The position numbers and the translations under genes are program-made. A stretch of DNA of 64,000 bases from positions 62,001 to 126,000 of the forward strand of contig NZ_SLXN01000005.1 in NCBI RefSeq assembly GCF_004345855.1, in the 5' to 3' direction. Below, one piece after another: positions 60,665 through 64,000 of the stretch. The stretch's first letter is position 1. The number at the start of each line of letters is the position of its first letter. This DNA is from Sphingomonas sp. BK235 (GTDB lineage Bacteria; Pseudomonadota; Alphaproteobacteria; Sphingomonadales; Sphingomonadaceae). The notes beneath the pieces are model-generated. The model made no database searches and was not told the DNA's origin. It worked only from the letters and a program-made list of their open reading frames with translations.

Positions 60665-62932
60665 ATGCCCGTCTCTGCCGCCCGCTCCGCCCGCGAGATC
60701 CTGGTCAACCTCCACGATGTGATGGCGGCGCGCTCGAACGCGCAGGCCAAGCTCAACTCGGTGGTGGAGATCATCGGCGAGGCGCTGGATAGCGAGGTCT
60801 GCTCGATCTACCTGCTGCGCGAGGGCGTGCTCGAGCTGTTCGCCACGCGCGGCCTGTCGCCCGAGGCGGTCCACGTCACCAAGCTGGCGCTGGGCGAAGG
60901 GCTGGTCGGCACGATCGCCAAGAACAACGAGGTGCTCAACCTCGACGAGGCCGCCAGCCACCCCGATTTCGCCTACAAGCCCGAGACCGGCGAGGATCGC
61001 TACCACAGTTTCGCGGGCGTCCCGATCATTCGCCGCGAGCGCGCGGTGGGCGTGCTCGCGGTGCAGCACGCCGATCCGCGCAAATACGAGGACGTCGAGA
61101 TCGAGGCGCTGCAGACGGTGGCGATGGTGCTGTCCGAGCTGATCGCCAACGCCGGGCTGATCGACCAGGGCGGGCCGAGCGACCGGCCGCAATCGACCGG
61201 CTCGACGCGGATCGCGGGGCAGAAACTGGTCGACGGCATGGCCGGGGGCTGCGCCGTCTTCCACCAGCCGCGCATCCATATCGAGCATACCGTCGCGGAG
61301 GACACCGAGGCCGAGCGCCACCGCGTCTATGCCGCCTTCGACAAGATGCGCGAGCAGATCGACCGGATCGCGCGCGAGGCCGAGTTCGGCGTCGGTGACG
61401 AGCATCAGGAGGTCATCGCGACCTACAAGATGTTCGCCTATGACGAGGGCTGGGCGCGCCGCATCAACGAGGCGATCGACAGCGGGCTCACCGCCGAGGC
61501 GGCGATCGAGCGCGTGCAGCAGCGCACCCGCCAGCGCATGCGCGAGATCGACGACCCGCTACTCGCCGACCGGATGCACGACCTGGAGGATCTGTCCAAC
61601 CGGCTGCTGCGCATCGTCTCGGGCCAGATGGGCACCGCGGCGCAACTCGGGCTGCGGCAGGACACGATCCTGATCGCGCGCAACCTCGGGCCGGCCGAGC
61701 TGCTCGAGTACGATCGCCGCCGGCTCAAGGGCGTGGTGCTGGAGGAGGGATCGCTCACCGCGCACGTCACGATCGTGGCGCGCGCGATGGGGGTGCCCGT
61801 GCTCGGCCGCGTGCGCGACGTGCGCCGGCTGATCGCCGAGGGCGACTTCCTGCTGCTCGACGTCACCGAGGGCACGCTGACGGTGCGCCCCACCGCGGCG
61901 ATGGAGGAGGCGTTCGAGGCCAAGCTCGCCGCGCGGCAGAAGCGCAAGGCCGCCTATGCCGCGCTGCGCGACCTCGCGCCCGAGACGCGCGACGGTCACC
62001 GCGTGACCGTGATGGTCAACGCCGGGCTGCGCGACGACGTCGCCGTGCTCGACCTGACGGGGGCGGACGGGATCGGGCTGTTCCGCACCGAGTTCCAGTT
62101 CCTCGTCTCCGCCACGCTGCCGCAGCGCGAGCGCCAGCAGCGGCTGTACCGCGAGGTGCTCGACGCCTCGGGCTCGCGCCCGGTGATCTTCCGCACGGTC
62201 GACATCGGCGGCGACAAGGCGTTGCCCTATCTGACTCACACCGGCGAGGAGGAGAATCCGGCGATGGGCTGGCGCGCGCTGCGGCTCGCGCTGGAGCGCG
62301 ACGGGCTGATGAAGGCGCAGGCGCGCGCGCTGCTGGAGGCGGGCGCGGGGCGCACGCTCAACGTGATGTTCCCGATGGTGTCCGAGCCATGGGAGTTCGA
62401 CGAGGCCAAGGCCTTGTTCGAGGCGCAGCGCGCCTTCCTCCACCAGCGCAACAAGCGCCTGCCGCTGGAGGTGCGCTACGGCGCGATGCTGGAGGTGCCC
62501 GCGCTCGCCTATCAGCTCGACGTGCTGCTGCCCAACATCGACTTCCTGTCGATCGGGACGAACGACCTCACCCAGTTCCTGTTCGCCGCCGACCGCGCCA
62601 ATCCCAAGCTGGCGGACCGCTACGACTGGCTGTCGGGCTCGATCCTGCGGTTCCTGCGCCGCGTGATCGTGCCCGCGCGCGAGGCCGGCGTGCCGGTGGC
62701 GGTGTGCGGCGAGATGGGCGGGCGGCCGCTGGAGGCGATGGCGCTGATCGGGATCGGGCTCGACCGGCTCTCGATCACCCCGGCGGCGGTGGGGCCGGTC
62801 AAGGCGATGATCCGCACGCTCGATCGCGCTGCGCTGACCGCCTTCATGGACGAGCTGCTGGTCCGCCCGCCGCGCGACATGCGCGGCGCGCTCGCCGCCT
62901 GGGCGACCGAGCGCGGGGTTGAGCTGGCGTGA
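60665..62932 (+). CDS. ptsP: Phosphoenolpyruvate-protein phosphotransferase of the nitrogen PTS (EI-Ntr)
   Basis: The protein has 755 aa. The N-terminal GAF domain (about 20-160, VVEIIGEALDSEVCSIYLLREG...LGEGLVGTIAKNNEV) precedes the EI domain. The phospho-histidine is H367 in EEGSLTAHVTIVARAMG. The PEP-binding motifs GLFRTEFQFL, FRTVDIGGDKALPYL, GAMLEVPAL, SIGTNDLTQFLFAADR and VCGEMGGRPLEA follow. It passes phosphate from PEP to NPr, signalling nitrogen/carbon state. Divergent from the TM2 gene. Confidence 0.97.
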   Translation: MPVSAARSAREILVNLHDVMAARSNAQAKLNSVVEIIGEALDSEVCSIYLLREGVLELFATRGLSPEAVHVTKLALGEGLVGTIAKNNEVLNLDEAASHPDFAYKPETGEDRYHSFAGVPIIRRERAVGVLAVQHADPRKYEDVEIEALQTVAMVLSELIANAGLIDQGGPSDRPQSTGSTRIAGQKLVDGMAGGCAVFHQPRIHIEHTVAEDTEAERHRVYAAFDKMREQIDRIAREAEFGVGDEHQEVIATYKMFAYDEGWARRINEAIDSGLTAEAAIERVQQRTRQRMREIDDPLLADRMHDLEDLSNRLLRIVSGQMGTAAQLGLRQDTILIARNLGPAELLEYDRRRLKGVVLEEGSLTAHVTIVARAMGVPVLGRVRDVRRLIAEGDFLLLDVTEGTLTVRPTAAMEEAFEAKLAARQKRKAAYAALRDLAPETRDGHRVTVMVNAGLRDDVAVLDLTGADGIGLFRTEFQFLVSATLPQRERQQRLYREVLDASGSRPVIFRTVDIGGDKALPYLTHTGEEENPAMGWRALRLALERDGLMKAQARALLEAGAGRTLNVMFPMVSEPWEFDEAKALFEAQRAFLHQRNKRLPLEVRYGAMLEVPALAYQLDVLLPNIDFLSIGTNDLTQFLFAADRANPKLADRYDWLSGSILRFLRRVIVPAREAGVPVAVCGEMGGRPLEAMALIGIGLDRLSITPAAVGPVKAMIRTLDRAALTAFMDELLVRPPRDMRGALAAWATERGVELA

Positions 62933-62972
62933 GGTCGCGACGAATCGAGTCGAATCGGGTGAAGCCCCTCTG

Positions 62973-63001
62973 TTGACACTGTTGCTCGTGTTTGAAACAC
63001 G
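62973..63001 (+). promoter_or_regulatory. Promoter with overlapping palindromic operator ahead of the RodZ-like gene
   Basis: TTGACA (62973-62978) is a perfect -35 hexamer. Beginning nine bases later, a perfect 7+1+7 inverted repeat CGTGTTT-G-AAACACG (62987-63001) covers the expected -10 region (AACACG at 62996). Confidence 0.5.
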
Positions 63002-63046
63002 AACGCACGCCCGCAAGAACGCTGCGGGCGCGGGGCGGAGAGAAGA

Positions 63047-63937
63047 ATGAGCGACGGCGAGCTACCCGCACAGGCACCGACGCCCGGCTCGGTCGGCGCG
63101 CGGCTGCGCGCGGCGCGCGAGGCGCAGGGGCTGTCGCTGGCCGAGGTGGCGGCGCGCACGCGCGTGACGCAGCGCTTCCTCGAGGCGCTCGAGATGGACC
63201 GGCTCGACCTGCTGCCCTCGCCGACCTACGCCTCCGGTTTCGCGCGCGCTTATGCCCGTGCGGTCGGGCTCGACCAGGCCGATGTCGGCCGCGCCATCCG
63301 CGGCGAGCTCGCGCGCGGCGCGATGCCGCTGCGCCAGCACCATATCGAGGAGATCGCCGACCCGTCGCGCGCGCCCTCGCGCGGTTTGGTGATCGTCGCC
63401 GCTGGGCTCGCGCTGGCGGTGCTGGTGCTGGGCGTGCTGTGGCTCTCCACCGGCATGTTCCGCGGCACCGCCGAGCAGGCGCCCGAGGCGACGCCGAGCG
63501 CGCAGGTCGCCTCCAGCAAGGAGGTGCCGCCGCCCGCGCCGACCCCGGCCGGCACCGGCAAGGTGGTGCTGACCGCGCGCACCGAGGTGTGGATGCGCGT
63601 CTACGACGGCGCCAAGCAGCGCCTGTTCGAGGGCACGATGCAGCCGGGTCAGTCGTTCGAGGTGCCAGCCGGTACCGATCGTCCCATGATCAACGTCGGC
63701 CGCCCCGACCAGCTCACCGTGACGGTCGACGGCCGCGAGGTCGCGCCGCTGGGCGACGGCAAGCGCGCGATCCGCGATGTCGGCATCAGCGCCGAGGCGC
63801 TCGCCGCGCGCGGCCTGCCCGCGCCGGCGCCGAGCGCGAGCGCGACGCCGCCGGCGACCGCGGCGGCGGCACCGGCACCGGCACCGGCACCGGGCGACGC
63901 GGGGCAGCTCGCCGCGTTCCGCGACGTGGCGCGGTGA
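63047..63937 (+). CDS. RodZ-like cell-shape protein (HTH_25, TM, DUF4115)
   Basis: The protein has 296 aa. The N-terminal Cro/C1-type HTH (VGARLRAAREAQGLSLAEVAARTRVTQRFLEALEMDRLDLLPSPTYASGFARAYARAVGLD) is followed by one membrane span (LVIVAAGLALAVLVLGVLWL, about 110-130) and a Pro/Ala linker. The periplasmic DUF4115 domain (about 165-245, VVLTARTEVWMRVYDGAKQRLFEGTMQPGQSFEVPAG) comes next, then an Ala/Pro tail. RodZ couples MreB to the envelope. GGAGAGAAG precedes the ATG. Confidence 0.88.
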   Translation: MSDGELPAQAPTPGSVGARLRAAREAQGLSLAEVAARTRVTQRFLEALEMDRLDLLPSPTYASGFARAYARAVGLDQADVGRAIRGELARGAMPLRQHHIEEIADPSRAPSRGLVIVAAGLALAVLVLGVLWLSTGMFRGTAEQAPEATPSAQVASSKEVPPPAPTPAGTGKVVLTARTEVWMRVYDGAKQRLFEGTMQPGQSFEVPAGTDRPMINVGRPDQLTVTVDGREVAPLGDGKRAIRDVGISAEALAARGLPAPAPSASATPPATAAAAPAPAPAPGDAGQLAAFRDVAR

Positions 63938-63978
63938 GGTGTGGTACCATGCTCCGACGGGCCGAGGGTCGGATTGGC

Positions 63979-64000
63979 ATGTCGCGGCTCTTGGCCGCCC
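63979..64000 (+). CDS. Start of a further exported protein (partial)
   Basis: An ATG at 63979 opens MSRLLAA, which looks like the start of a signal peptide; an in-frame ATG at 63951 is also possible. Only the first seven codons are in the window. Nothing can be said about function. Confidence 0.35.

Overview
The window reads as chromosomal DNA from an alphaproteobacterium of the Sphingomonadaceae (Sphingomonas-like). The grounds are the very high GC content, the GTA-type tail genes, a two-subunit glycine decarboxylase behind a tandem glycine riboswitch, RpoB and RpoC of alphaproteobacterial length, and dispersed palindromes of the CGTCATCCCGG...CCGGGATGACG type. The genus call is inference. 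No tRNA, rRNA, insertion sequence, integrase or CRISPR array was seen.

Layout. 1-6832: distal end of a gene-transfer-agent (GTA)-like tail operon (end of a tape-measure gene, then g12-, g13-, g14- and g15-like genes and a DUF2793 gene), interrupted by a 528-base repeat-filled gap. 6951-10752: OmpA-family protein, YgfZ, a dihydroorotase-type enzyme and a small unknown. 10846-15699: promoter, tandem glycine riboswitch and gcvT-gcvH-gcvPA-gcvPB. 15786-21555: EamA and MATE transporters, a secreted unknown, a eukaryote/archaeal-type prolyl-tRNA synthetase and a small membrane protein. 21654-27611 (all leftward): a candidate extracellular-fibre export cluster, with a LuxR-type regulator, an Asp/Ser/Asn-repeat secreted protein, a small secreted protein sharing its C-terminal module, a stand-alone C39 peptidase, a secreted protein with a Gly-Gly site and a coiled-coil outer-membrane barrel. 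28027-30487: SGNH hydrolase and DUF1996 protein. 30771-34903: translationally coupled operon of ATP-grasp ligase, LLM flavin monooxygenase and a MetNIQ importer. 34873-43826: regulators, GST, two SDR enzymes, MFS transporter, lipocalin-like and proline-rich proteins. 44109-52740: rpoB and rpoC. 52890-55872: small and membrane proteins and a TupA-like ATP-grasp. 56071-57035: rplL and rplJ on the opposite strand, away from rpoBC. 57325-64000: PHO-box array and PhoX phosphatase, TM2 protein, PtsP (EI-Ntr), a RodZ-like protein and the start of another gene.

The most interesting part is the 21654-27611 cluster. Its part list resembles the Pseudomonas Fap functional-amyloid system (repeat subunit, minor subunit, C39 peptidase, coiled-coil outer-membrane channel). 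Its subunit is instead a highly acidic Asn/Ser/Asp/Thr octapeptide-repeat protein, and the cluster has its own LuxR-type regulator. Four of its genes are linked by 4-base ATGA overlaps. The amyloid assignment is inference from architecture and gene context and has not been tested.

For most proteins, family names come from recognisable motifs. No database search was possible.
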